The position numbers were made by a program, and so were the translations under genes. This document shows, one piece after another, positions 7,525 through 15,400 of a stretch of DNA of 64,000 nucleotides. The notes under the pieces are model-generated. The model ran no database searches. It worked only from the letters and a program-made list of their open reading frames with translations, and was not told the origin of the DNA. Position 1 is the first letter of the stretch. Each line of letters begins with the position of its first letter. The stretch comes from JAKAWQ01 sp963745975 (GTDB lineage: Bacteria; Pseudomonadota; Alphaproteobacteria; Acetobacterales; Acetobacteraceae). The DNA lies in NCBI GenBank assembly GCA_963745975.1, contig CAVUZJ010000005.1:372001-436000 (forward strand), in the 5' to 3' direction.

Positions 7525-8373
7525 TCAGACGTTGGCGATCGGCTGTACGGGCAGATCCTTGAACGTCAGTCCGAAATATTTCTGCTGCAGCTTGGCCATC
7601 GTGCCGTTCTTCTTCGCCGCGGCGAGCTGGGCGTTGATAAGGTCGCGCAACCCCGTATTCCCCTTCTGGACCGCCCAGGCGATGTACACGGGCTTGGAGA
7701 CGGCCTGGCCGACGGCGAAGACGTTTGGCCTCGCCGTGGCCACCGATTGAAGGCTGAGCAGCGTGTTGACCACGTAGTCGACGCGGCCGAGGGCGAGATC
7801 CTGATAGGCCTCGGGATAGCTTTGGTATTGCACGACTTTGCCGAGCGAGCCGCCGGTCGCCTTCAGCATGGCGTCGAGCTCGGGGAGCAGCTTCAGCATC
7901 GCACTTCCTGCCTCCACGCCGAGCGGCTTGCCGCTCAAATCCTTGACGGAGCTGATCGATCCGTCCTTCGTCCGCTTGAGGTAATAGTCCACCAATTCGG
8001 CGACCGGGCTGCAGAAATCGAGCACCTGCATGCGCGCCGCGGTGACCAGGATCGCGGTGACGGCGAGGTCGTATTTGCCGGTGGTGACGCCGGGGAGGAT
8101 GCCGGTCCAGGGAATGATGTCCTGGCGCACGTGGAAGGGCAGCGTCGGCTCCATCGCCTCCATGAGATCCTGGTCGTAGCCGGTCGGCTTGCCGTTGACG
8201 ATGTATTCGAACGGCTGATAGTCGTCCTCGGTCGCCACCAGCATGTAGCCGCGCTTCTTGATGTCATCGAGGCTCGCGGCGGCGGCGGGGTTGAAGGCCC
8301 CGAGAGCGGAGAACGTCATAATTGCTGCGGATCCGGCAAAGGTGCGCAGCAGGCCACGGCGGGTTGCGGTCAT
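7525..8373 (-). CDS. Periplasmic amino-acid-binding protein of the ABC importer
   Basis: A 282-residue family-3 extracellular solute-binding protein. The start at 8373 is preferred (GGAGG seven bases upstream); a longer frame reaches 8442. The N-terminus TRRGLLRTFAGSAA followed by a hydrophobic stretch and AAAA looks like a twin-arginine-type signal. The lobe signature DDYQPFEYIVNGKPTGYDQD is typical of polar amino-acid binders. The binding specificity is not evident. It is the first transporter gene of the operon; 159 bases separate it from the flavoprotein gene upstream. Confidence 0.9.
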   Translation of the reverse strand: MTATRRGLLRTFAGSAAIMTFSALGAFNPAAAASLDDIKKRGYMLVATEDDYQPFEYIVNGKPTGYDQDLMEAMEPTLPFHVRQDIIPWTGILPGVTTGKYDLAVTAILVTAARMQVLDFCSPVAELVDYYLKRTKDGSISSVKDLSGKPLGVEAGSAMLKLLPELDAMLKATGGSLGKVVQYQSYPEAYQDLALGRVDYVVNTLLSLQSVATARPNVFAVGQAVSKPVYIAWAVQKGNTGLRDLINAQLAAAKKNGTMAKLQQKYFGLTFKDLPVQPIANV

Positions 8374-8532
8374 CTCGATGCCTCCTTGGGGCTCCATCTC
8401 GCGCGCAGGGCTCCGGCGGGATGGCAGCAAGGAACGTGCCAAGGGAAGTCGTTCGTGTACTGACGAACCGGCGCAACGTTTGCATCGGAAATGGGCAGGG
8501 CCGTCCCGGCGCGTTCAAAGAATGGGCACGCG

Positions 8533-9549
8533 CTAAAGCGCCGGGATGCCGCTCGTCGTCGAATACTCGAAGTGCAGGGCCTGGCCGGGGAAGACGATCG
8601 GGTGGATCGCGTGGGCCGCGATCGCGGCCTCGGAGAAGCCCTGGAGGATGAGCTTGAGCTTGCCGCGATAGCTTGCGATGTCGCCGATCGCGAAGACGCC
8701 TTCGTGCGAGGTCTGGCAGGTCCCGGGATCGACCACGAGCTGGTGCCGCTCGAGGGCGAGGCCCCAGCGCGCGATCGGCCCGAGATCCATCGAGAGCCCG
8801 AAGAAGGCGAGGAGCACGTCGGCCGGCACCAGCCGCTTCTCGCCGGAAAGGCCGGCGAGCTCCACCGCTTCGAGCACGCCCGCGCTGCCGGCGAGCCCGG
8901 CGAGCTGGAAGGGGACGACGAGCGAGAGCGCGCCGCTCTTCGCCGCCGCGGCGAGGCGCGCCGCACTCTCGGGGGCGGCGCGGAATTTCTCGCGCCGGTG
9001 GACGACGCTGATCTCGGCCGCGATGCCGAGGAGTGCGAGCGCCCAATCGACCGCCGAATCGCCGCCGCCGGCGATCACCACGCGCTTGCCGCGGAGCAAT
9101 TCGCGGGAGGTGACGTAGTACTGAACCGCGCCGGTGGCCTCGTACGCGGCGAGGTCGGCGAGCGGCGGCCGGTTGGGGCCGAAGGCGCCGACGCCGGCGG
9201 CGAGGATCACCGCCTTGGCCCGCACGCTCCCGCCGCCCTCGATGCCGAGGCGGAAATCCCCCATCTCACCCGCCAGCAATTCCACCTTGTGGCCGAAGAC
9301 GCGAGGCGGCGAAAAAGGAAGAATCTGGCGCTCGAGCGCGGCGACGAGCCCGCTCGCCGCGATCGTCGGGTGGGCCGGGATGTCGTAGATCGGCTTCTCC
9401 GGATAGAGCGCGGTGCACTGGCCGCCGGCTGCTTCGAGCGCGTCGATCAGCACGCTCCGCATCCGCAGCATGCCGCACTCGAAGACGGCGAACAGCCCGA
9501 CCGGCCCGGCGCCGACGATCGCGACGTCGGTGATGATCTCCTCGCTCAT
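8533..9549 (-). CDS. Thioredoxin-reductase-like ferredoxin-NADP(+) reductase
   Basis: A 338-residue flavoprotein. FAD binding is shown by VAIVGAGPVGLFAVFE (residues about 9-24) and NADP binding by VVIAGGGDSAVDWALAL; GVFAIGDIASY contacts the FAD. It lacks the CxxC redox pair of thioredoxin reductase and has GGQCTALYPEKPIYD instead, which is the pattern of the TrxR-like FNR type (YumC-like). It would move electrons between NADPH and ferredoxin. It is transcribed toward the ABC operon and could be its first gene; whether it supports the PhyH oxygenase is speculation. Confidence 0.85.
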   Translation of the reverse strand: MSEEIITDVAIVGAGPVGLFAVFECGMLRMRSVLIDALEAAGGQCTALYPEKPIYDIPAHPTIAASGLVAALERQILPFSPPRVFGHKVELLAGEMGDFRLGIEGGGSVRAKAVILAAGVGAFGPNRPPLADLAAYEATGAVQYYVTSRELLRGKRVVIAGGGDSAVDWALALLGIAAEISVVHRREKFRAAPESAARLAAAAKSGALSLVVPFQLAGLAGSAGVLEAVELAGLSGEKRLVPADVLLAFFGLSMDLGPIARWGLALERHQLVVDPGTCQTSHEGVFAIGDIASYRGKLKLILQGFSEAAIAAHAIHPIVFPGQALHFEYSTTSGIPAL

Positions 9550-9649
9550 GCCGGGCAGCCTAGAGCTTGAACGCCCGAGGGGGAATCGGGGCTGCCGCGG
9601 GCGTGCTGAAGCGATGTACAGTGCACCAAAGCGCCAACGGGTTCTGCCT

Positions 9650-10354
9650 ATGGCCGCGAAGCGTGTGATCGAAGCTGTCCATGTCGTCCCGATGGGGATG
9701 GCAAACGCCTTCCTGATCGAGGGCGACGACGGGTTGGCCCTCATCGACGCCGGCTACCCGGGCAAGGAGGCAGCCGTCTTCGGCGCGATCGGCGGGCTCG
9801 GCCGTTCGCCGAGCCAGCTCAAGCACCTGATCTTCACTCACGGCCACCCCGATCATATCGGCAGCGCCGCCGCGATCGTCCGGGAAACCCGTGCGAGGAC
9901 CTACATGCACCCGCTCGATATCCCGATGGCCGAGAGTGGAGGCCCTTTTCGGCCTATGCGGGCGGCGCCTGGTCTGCTGCGGCGAGTGTTGTGCAGGCTG
10001 TTCTTCCATCCCGACGAGCGAGTTGAGCCGGTTGCCATCGATCAGCCCCTGACCGATGGGGAAATCCTGCCCATCGCAGGCGGGTTCGAAGTCATTCATG
10101 CGCCAGGGCATTGCGCGGGACAGGTCGCGCTGCTGTGGCGTCAGGGACGCATGCTGTTCGCGGGCGATGTGTGTGCGAACTTCCTGGGCCTCGGTGATCC
10201 GGTCGGCTTCGAGAATTTGCAGGACGGTCGTGCGAGCCAGCGCAAGCTCGCCGGTCTTTCATTCGATGCTGCCGGGTTCGGCCATGGCCCCCCAATCTCG
10301 CGCGATGCGTCGGCGCGGTTCCGCGACAAGTGGGGCGGAAAATCGCCTGCCTGA
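9650..10354 (+). CDS. MBL-fold metallo-hydrolase
   Basis: A 234-residue metallo-beta-lactamase-fold protein. The metal-binding motif HGHPDH gives H64, H66, D68 and H69, followed later by the His in IHAPGHCAGQV and the Asp in LFAGDVCAN. Members include glyoxalase II, lactonases and beta-lactamases; this one has no feature fixing the substrate. There is no signal peptide, so it is probably cytoplasmic. An ATG at 9614 would add 12 residues; neither start has a clear Shine-Dalgarno. It diverges from the flavoprotein gene. Confidence 0.85.
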   Translation: MAAKRVIEAVHVVPMGMANAFLIEGDDGLALIDAGYPGKEAAVFGAIGGLGRSPSQLKHLIFTHGHPDHIGSAAAIVRETRARTYMHPLDIPMAESGGPFRPMRAAPGLLRRVLCRLFFHPDERVEPVAIDQPLTDGEILPIAGGFEVIHAPGHCAGQVALLWRQGRMLFAGDVCANFLGLGDPVGFENLQDGRASQRKLAGLSFDAAGFGHGPPISRDASARFRDKWGGKSPA

Positions 10355-10445
10355 GATGGCGGACGCCCGCTTTTGGTCGGGACCGGAAATCCGCTCGTGA
10401 GCCCGTCAGCCGCACAGAGCAGCCAGAGGTTGCATTCATGACGCT

Positions 10446-10467
10446 CTCTGGTAGATTTCAACCAGAG
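10446..10467. promoter_or_regulatory. Inverted repeat, probable antitoxin operator
   Basis: CTCTGGT (10446-10452) and ACCAGAG (10461-10467) are perfect 7-base inverted arms around 8 bases, 42 bases before the antitoxin ATG. The position fits an autoregulatory operator, as is usual for Phd/VapB-type antitoxins. Confidence 0.5.
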
Positions 10468-10508
10468 TATGCATATTTTGGTCAGACAGGACAGAAAGGC
10501 GGTCTGCA

Positions 10509-10754
10509 ATGGCGACGTGGCAGGTCCAGGACGCCAAAACGCGGCTCAGCGAGGTGATCGAGCGCGCCCGCACCGAAGGCCCGCAAACCATCACGCGCCA
10601 CGGCAGGGAGCGCGCGATCGTGCTCTCGGTCGAGGACTACCGTGCCCTGGCCGCGCACAAGCCGGACTTTAAGGCCTACCTGCTTGGCGGCCCCAAGGTC
10701 GATGACTTCTCCATCGACCGCGACCGCGACACCGGCCGCCCTGTCGAGCTTTAA
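10509..10754 (+). CDS. Phd/YefM-type antitoxin
   Basis: An 81-residue antitoxin: the N-terminal DNA-binding part WQVQDAKTRLSEVIERA plus the GPQTITRHGRERAIVLS strand is characteristic of Phd/YefM. The acidic C-terminus (KVDDFSIDRDRDTGRPVEL) would be disordered until bound to toxin. AAAGG lies upstream of the ATG. The toxin gene starts three bases after this stop. It does not resemble the first pair's antitoxin beyond family level, so the two pairs are likely independent. Confidence 0.9.
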   Translation: MATWQVQDAKTRLSEVIERARTEGPQTITRHGRERAIVLSVEDYRALAAHKPDFKAYLLGGPKVDDFSIDRDRDTGRPVEL

Positions 10755-10757
10755 CCC

Positions 10758-11189
10758 GTGGCCACCGGCTATCTTCTCGATACCAATGTCATCTCGGAAA
10801 CACGCAAGTCCCGCCCCGACGCCGGCGTGATCGCATTCATCTCGGCGGCCGAGCCGGCGGGGCTCTTTCTGAGCGTTCTGACCCTCGGAGAATTGCGCAA
10901 GGGCGTTGCAGCCAAGCGCCGTACCGATCCCGGCGCCGCCGACCGGCTCGGCGCCTGGGTGGACGGCATCGAGACGATTTTCGCCGACCGCGTGCTGCCC
11001 GTCGATGCCGCGACGGCGCGGCGCTGGGGCGAGCTGTCCGCCGACCGGAGCCTCCCGGTGATCGATACGTTGATCGCAGCAACGGCGCTCAGAAACGGCC
11101 TCGCCCTGGTTACCCGCAACACGCGCGATGTCGAATCTACCGGCGTCCCGCTCGTCGATCCCTGGCACGCATCTGGGCAGGCGCAATGA
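10758..11189 (+). CDS. PIN-domain ribonuclease toxin (VapC/FitB-like)
   Basis: A 143-residue PIN toxin with a GTG start three bases after the antitoxin stop. The acidic active-site residues are in LLDTNVISE (first Asp), TLGELRKG (Glu), PVIDTLIAATAL (Asp) and TRNTRDVE (last Asp). The N-terminal GYLLDTNVISETRK is typical of the FitB/VapC group of RNases. The toxin would be released on antitoxin proteolysis; its target RNA cannot be inferred. Confidence 0.9.
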   Translation: MATGYLLDTNVISETRKSRPDAGVIAFISAAEPAGLFLSVLTLGELRKGVAAKRRTDPGAADRLGAWVDGIETIFADRVLPVDAATARRWGELSADRSLPVIDTLIAATALRNGLALVTRNTRDVESTGVPLVDPWHASGQAQ

Positions 11190-11253
11190 ACGAGCCCCCG
11201 CAGCCTAAGGACCGGCGGTTGTTTCGCGTCGCGGCGGGCGGCAGATTTCGCCC

Positions 11254-11718
11254 GTGCCGCCCCCGAAGATCGCTTCACCCGCCGCGCTGATCCTGAGGCT
11301 CGCCGACGAGGACGCGACGGCGTCGCTCGGCGCGCGGTTGGCATCGCTCGCGCGGCCGGGCGATGCGATCCTGCTCGAAGGGCCGCTCGGCGCTGGCAAG
11401 ACCGCGCTCGCGCGGGCCTTTCTGCGTGCGGCTTCCGGCGATCCCGCGCTCGTCGTGCCGAGCCCGAGCTACACGCTGGTGCAGAGCTACGAGACGCGGC
11501 TCGGGCCGGTGCACCATTTCGATCTCTGGCGGCTCGACGGAGCGGGCGGGATCGCTGAGCTCGGCTGGCACGAGGCGGAGGCCGACATCGTGCTGGTGGA
11601 ATGGCCGGACCGGCTCGGCGCGCTCGCGCCTTCCGAGGCGCTCCGCGTCTCGCTCGCACTTGCCGGCGCGACGAGCCGCGAGGCGCGCCTCTCCGGCTGG
11701 CCCGACCGGCTCGCGTGA
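11254..11718 (+). CDS. tsaE: tRNA threonylcarbamoyladenosine biosynthesis ATPase TsaE
   Basis: A 154-residue P-loop protein; Walker A GPLGAGKT is at residues 43-50. The downstream SPSYTLVQSYE, HHFDLWRL and LVEWPDRLG segments are TsaE hallmarks. TsaE works with TsaB and TsaD to make t6A at position 37 of ANN-reading tRNAs. The GTG at 11254 is the likely start. Its stop overlaps the GTG of the next gene (GTGA, 11715-11718). In many alphaproteobacteria a sugar kinase (AmgK) gene lies between tsaE and the nucleotidyltransferase gene; here it is missing. Confidence 0.92.
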   Translation: MPPPKIASPAALILRLADEDATASLGARLASLARPGDAILLEGPLGAGKTALARAFLRAASGDPALVVPSPSYTLVQSYETRLGPVHHFDLWRLDGAGGIAELGWHEAEADIVLVEWPDRLGALAPSEALRVSLALAGATSREARLSGWPDRLA

Positions 11719-12449
11719 CGCCCACGCGCGCCATGCTGCTGGCCGCCGGGCTCGGCACGCGCATGCGCCCGCTCACCGAGCAGATCCCCAAGCCGCTGCT
11801 CCCGCTCGGCGGCTGCGCGCTGATCGACCGCGCGCTCGACCGGCTCGCCGCGGCCGGCGTGGGCGAGGTGGTGGTGAACGCCCATTGGCGGGTCGAGCGC
11901 CTGGCGGCGCATCTCGCCGCCCGGCAAGGACCGCCGGCGACGCGCATCCGCAGCGAGCCCGAGCTTCTGGACACCGGTGGGGCGGTCGCGGCGGCGCTCG
12001 CCGAGGGGTCCCTGGGGCCCGAGCCGTTCTTCGTCGTCAACGGGGACGTGCTCTGGCTCGACGGGCCGCGGCCGGCGCTCGCCCGCCTCGCCGAGGGCTT
12101 CGATCCCGCCCGCCACGACGGCCTCCTCCTCGTTCACCGCACCGCGCACGTCCAGGGCGAGGTCGGGTCGGGCGATTTCGTGCTCGACCCGATGGGAACG
12201 CTCCGCTGGCGGAAGGAGCGCGAGATCGCGCCCTACGTCTATGCGGGGATCCAGCTCGTCCGGCCTGCGCTCTTCCGCGCGCCGCCCGGCGCCCGGTTCG
12301 GCATGGGCGTGGTCTGGACCCGGGCGATCGAGGAAGGGCGGCTCGCCGCGATCGTCCATGACGGGCTCTGGTTCCATCTCTCGAGCCCGAGCGACCTCGT
12401 CGAAGCGGAATGGAACCTCGGCGCGCGCGAGACCGGGCGGAGCCGATGA
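11715..12449 (+). CDS. Sugar-1-phosphate nucleotidyltransferase, MurU-like
   Basis: A 244-residue NTP transferase. The nucleotide-binding motif is AMLLAAGLGTRMRPLT with the following IPKPLLPLGG; FFVVNGDVLW supplies the metal-binding Asp. MurU makes UDP-MurNAc from MurNAc-1-phosphate in cell-wall recycling, and this genomic neighbourhood (tsaE upstream, addB downstream) is where MurU is found in alphaproteobacteria. A mannose-1-phosphate guanylyltransferase role is the alternative. The start is the GTG in the overlap with tsaE. The partner kinase AmgK is not adjacent. It overlaps addB by ATGA. Confidence 0.82.
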   Translation: MTPTRAMLLAAGLGTRMRPLTEQIPKPLLPLGGCALIDRALDRLAAAGVGEVVVNAHWRVERLAAHLAARQGPPATRIRSEPELLDTGGAVAAALAEGSLGPEPFFVVNGDVLWLDGPRPALARLAEGFDPARHDGLLLVHRTAHVQGEVGSGDFVLDPMGTLRWRKEREIAPYVYAGIQLVRPALFRAPPGARFGMGVVWTRAIEEGRLAAIVHDGLWFHLSSPSDLVEAEWNLGARETGRSR

Positions 12450-15400
12450 ACCTCTTCGCGCTGCCGCCGGAGAGCCCGTTCCTCGACAGCGTCGCCGAGG
12501 CGTGGCTCGCCGAGCAGGGCTCGGACCCGCTCGCGGGTACGGACGGGCTGATCCTGCTGCCGACGCGGCGCGCGGCGCGCGCGCTCGCCGAAGCCTTCCT
12601 CCGGCGCGCCGGCGGGCGCCCGCTGCTGCTCCCGCGGATCGCCGCCTTCGGCGCGCTCGACGAGGCGCCGCTCGCGCTCGCCGGCGCGCTCGATCTCCCG
12701 CCCGCGGTGGGCGAGGCCGAGCGGCTCGCGGTGCTCACCCGTCTCATCCTCGCCTTCGGCGCCGCGCGCGGCCCCGCCGGCCGGGCCGACCGCGCCTGGG
12801 CGCTCGCCGCCGAGCTTGCGCTCCTGCAGGACGAGGCCGAGCGCGCCGGGGTCGATCTCGGCGCGAAGCTGCCGGGGCTGGTCCCGGCCGAATTCGCCGC
12901 GCACTGGCAGACGACGCTCGCCTTCCTCCGCATCGTCACCGACGCCTGGCCCGCCTGGCTCGCCGAGCAGGCGCTGATGAACCCGGCCGCGCGGCAGGTG
13001 GCGCTGCTCGCCGCCCAGGCGCACGCCTGGGAGGAAGCTCCGCCCGCGCATCCGGTCTGGGTGGCCGGGAGCGTGGGCGAGATCCCGGCGGTGGCCGCCC
13101 TGCTCCGCGTCATCGTCCGGCTGAAGCGCGGGCGCGTCATCCTCCCCGGCCTCGATCGCGCGATGGGAGCGGAGCATTTCGCCGCGCTCGGCCCCGAGCA
13201 CCCCGACCATGCCGACGCCGGCATCGCGCGCCTGCTCGCCGCCCTCGGCGCGCGGCGGGAGGACGTCCTCCCGATGCCGGGACAGCCCGGGCCGGTGCCC
13301 GCCGAGCGGGCGCGCACGCTCCGCCGGGCGCTGCTGCCCGCCCCCGCGCTTGCCTGGCCCGCGGAGCCGGCAGCGGAGATCTCGGGCCTCTTCCGCCTCT
13401 CGCCCGCCGATGAGCAGGAGGAGGCGGTGGCGGTCGCGCTCGTGCTCCGCGACGCGCTGGAAACCCCGGGTGCGCGGGCGGCGCTGGTGACGCCCGACCG
13501 CGCGCTCGCCCGCCGCGTCAGCGCCGAGCTGCTGCGCTTCGGCGTGGTCGCCGACGACAGCGCCGGCGAGGCGCTCGGCGAGACCCCGCCCGCCGTCTTC
13601 CTCCGGCTGCTCGCCGGCGCCGCCGAGGCCGAGTACGCGCCGCTGCCGCTCCTCGCACTCCTCAAGCACCCGCTCTGCGGCGCCGGCCTCGCCCTGCCGG
13701 CCGCGCGGACGGCGGCACGGGCGCTCGAGCTTGCCCTCCTCCGCGGCCCGGGGCCGCCGCCCGGCCTCGCCGCGCTCGCGGAGGCCGCCCGGCACAAGCA
13801 TGGCAACCCCGACCTCGTCCGCCGACTAACCCACGCGCTGGCCCCGCTCGAGCGCGCTCGCGGCCGGCGCGAGGTGCCGCCCTCCGCGCTGCTCGCCGCC
13901 CTGATCGAAGGCGCCGAGGCGCTGGCCGCGACCGACGAAGAAGCCGGCCCCGCGCGCCTCTGGGCGCTGGAGGAGGGCGAGGCGCTGGCCGCGCGCCTCG
14001 CCGAGCTGATGCCGGCGCTCGCCCATCTGCCGCCGATCCCGCCCGCCGAGCTTTCCGGCCTGCTCGCCGAGAGCCTCGCCGGCGCGGTGGTGCGGACGCG
14101 CCGGGCCCTGCGCGGCCGCGGGGACGCCGGGGCCGAGCATCCGCGGGTCTTCATCTGGGGCCTCCTCGAGGCCCGCTTGCAGTCCGCCGAGGTCATCGTG
14201 CTCGGCGGGCTCGCCGAGGGCACCTGGCCGCCGGCGACCGATCCCGGCCCCTGGCTCAGCCGCCCGATGCGCGCCGCCCTCGGGCTCGCCTCGCCCGAGG
14301 AGGCGATCGGGCGCGCGGCGCACGATTTTCTTTCCGCCGCCTTCGCCGCGCCCACGATCGTGCTCTCCGCCCCCCGGCGGCGCGAGGGCGCGCCGGCCGT
14401 GCCGGCCCGCTGGCTGGTGCGGCTGGACGCCATGCTCGCAGGCCAGGGACGCGAGCTGCCCGCCCACCCCGCCGTCGCCTGGGCGCGCGCGCTCGACCAT
14501 CCGGCCGGCCAGGCGGAACCCTCCCGCGCGCCCCGCCCGGCGCCGAGCGTCGCCCTCCGGCCGCGCCGGCTTGGGCTGACGGAGGTCGCGACCTGGCTCG
14601 CGGACCCCTACCAGATCTACGCAAGCCACGTGCTCCGCCTCGAGAAGCTCGACGGGATCGGCGAGGTCGCGGACGCCGCCCATTTCGGCCGGATCGTGCA
14701 TGCCGGGCTCGCCCGCTTCCTCGGCCGCTCGGGCGGCCAAGGCCGGCCCGGTTGGCCCGCGGACGCCGCGCGCGGCCTCGAGACGGCGCTCGCCGGTGCG
14801 CTCGCCGAGGCCGAACTGCCGCCGCACCTCGCCGCCTGGTGGGCGCCGCGCCTGCCGCGGATCGCCGCCTGGGTCGCGGCGGCCGAGGCCGCGCGCCGGG
14901 CGGAAGCGGCGCCCGAGGCGATCGGCGTCGAGCGTCAGGGGGACTGGACGATTGCGGGCCCGGCCGGGCCGTTCGTGCTTCGCGGGCGGGCCGACCGCAT
15001 CGAGCGCCGCGCCGACGGGTTTCTTTCCATTCTCGACTACAAAACCGGCCGCAGCCCCGGCCGCGGCGAGGTCGCGGCCGGGCGCGCCCCGCAGCTTCCC
15101 CTGCTCGCCGCGATGGCCGCCTCGGGCGCCTTCGGGCCCGAGTTCGCGGGCCCGGCCGGCGAGTTCGTCTATTGGGCCTTGAGCGGCCGCTCGCTCGCCG
15201 GCGAGGCGACGAGCCTCGGCGATCCGGCCGAGATCGCCGAGCTCGCCGCCGCGGCGGCTTCGGGCCTCGCCGCGCTGATCGCGAAGTTCGACGATCCGGC
15301 GACCCCCTATCTCGCCCGCCCGCATCCGGGGAACCTGCCCTTCTTCTCGGACTATGACCGGCTCGCCCGGGTGGCCGAATGGGCGGGGGCCGAGGAATGA
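12446..15400 (+). CDS. addB: Double-strand break repair protein AddB
   Basis: A 984-residue protein, the usual size of alphaproteobacterial AddB. The N-terminus keeps a degenerate helicase-like fold (LILLPTRRAARALAEAFLRR); the C-terminus carries a RecB-type nuclease with HFGRIVHAGLARF and the catalytic LSILDYKTGR. With AddA it resects double-strand breaks and loads RecA after Chi recognition, replacing RecBCD. The start is the ATG in the ATGA overlap with the MurU-like gene, and the stop overlaps the addA ATG in the same way. The very high GC content gives long meaningless open frames on both strands here. Confidence 0.93.
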   Translation: MNLFALPPESPFLDSVAEAWLAEQGSDPLAGTDGLILLPTRRAARALAEAFLRRAGGRPLLLPRIAAFGALDEAPLALAGALDLPPAVGEAERLAVLTRLILAFGAARGPAGRADRAWALAAELALLQDEAERAGVDLGAKLPGLVPAEFAAHWQTTLAFLRIVTDAWPAWLAEQALMNPAARQVALLAAQAHAWEEAPPAHPVWVAGSVGEIPAVAALLRVIVRLKRGRVILPGLDRAMGAEHFAALGPEHPDHADAGIARLLAALGARREDVLPMPGQPGPVPAERARTLRRALLPAPALAWPAEPAAEISGLFRLSPADEQEEAVAVALVLRDALETPGARAALVTPDRALARRVSAELLRFGVVADDSAGEALGETPPAVFLRLLAGAAEAEYAPLPLLALLKHPLCGAGLALPAARTAARALELALLRGPGPPPGLAALAEAARHKHGNPDLVRRLTHALAPLERARGRREVPPSALLAALIEGAEALAATDEEAGPARLWALEEGEALAARLAELMPALAHLPPIPPAELSGLLAESLAGAVVRTRRALRGRGDAGAEHPRVFIWGLLEARLQSAEVIVLGGLAEGTWPPATDPGPWLSRPMRAALGLASPEEAIGRAAHDFLSAAFAAPTIVLSAPRRREGAPAVPARWLVRLDAMLAGQGRELPAHPAVAWARALDHPAGQAEPSRAPRPAPSVALRPRRLGLTEVATWLADPYQIYASHVLRLEKLDGIGEVADAAHFGRIVHAGLARFLGRSGGQGRPGWPADAARGLETALAGALAEAELPPHLAAWWAPRLPRIAAWVAAAEAARRAEAAPEAIGVERQGDWTIAGPAGPFVLRGRADRIERRADGFLSILDYKTGRSPGRGEVAAGRAPQLPLLAAMAASGAFGPEFAGPAGEFVYWALSGRSLAGEATSLGDPAEIAELAAAAASGLAALIAKFDDPATPYLARPHPGNLPFFSDYDRLARVAEWAGAEE

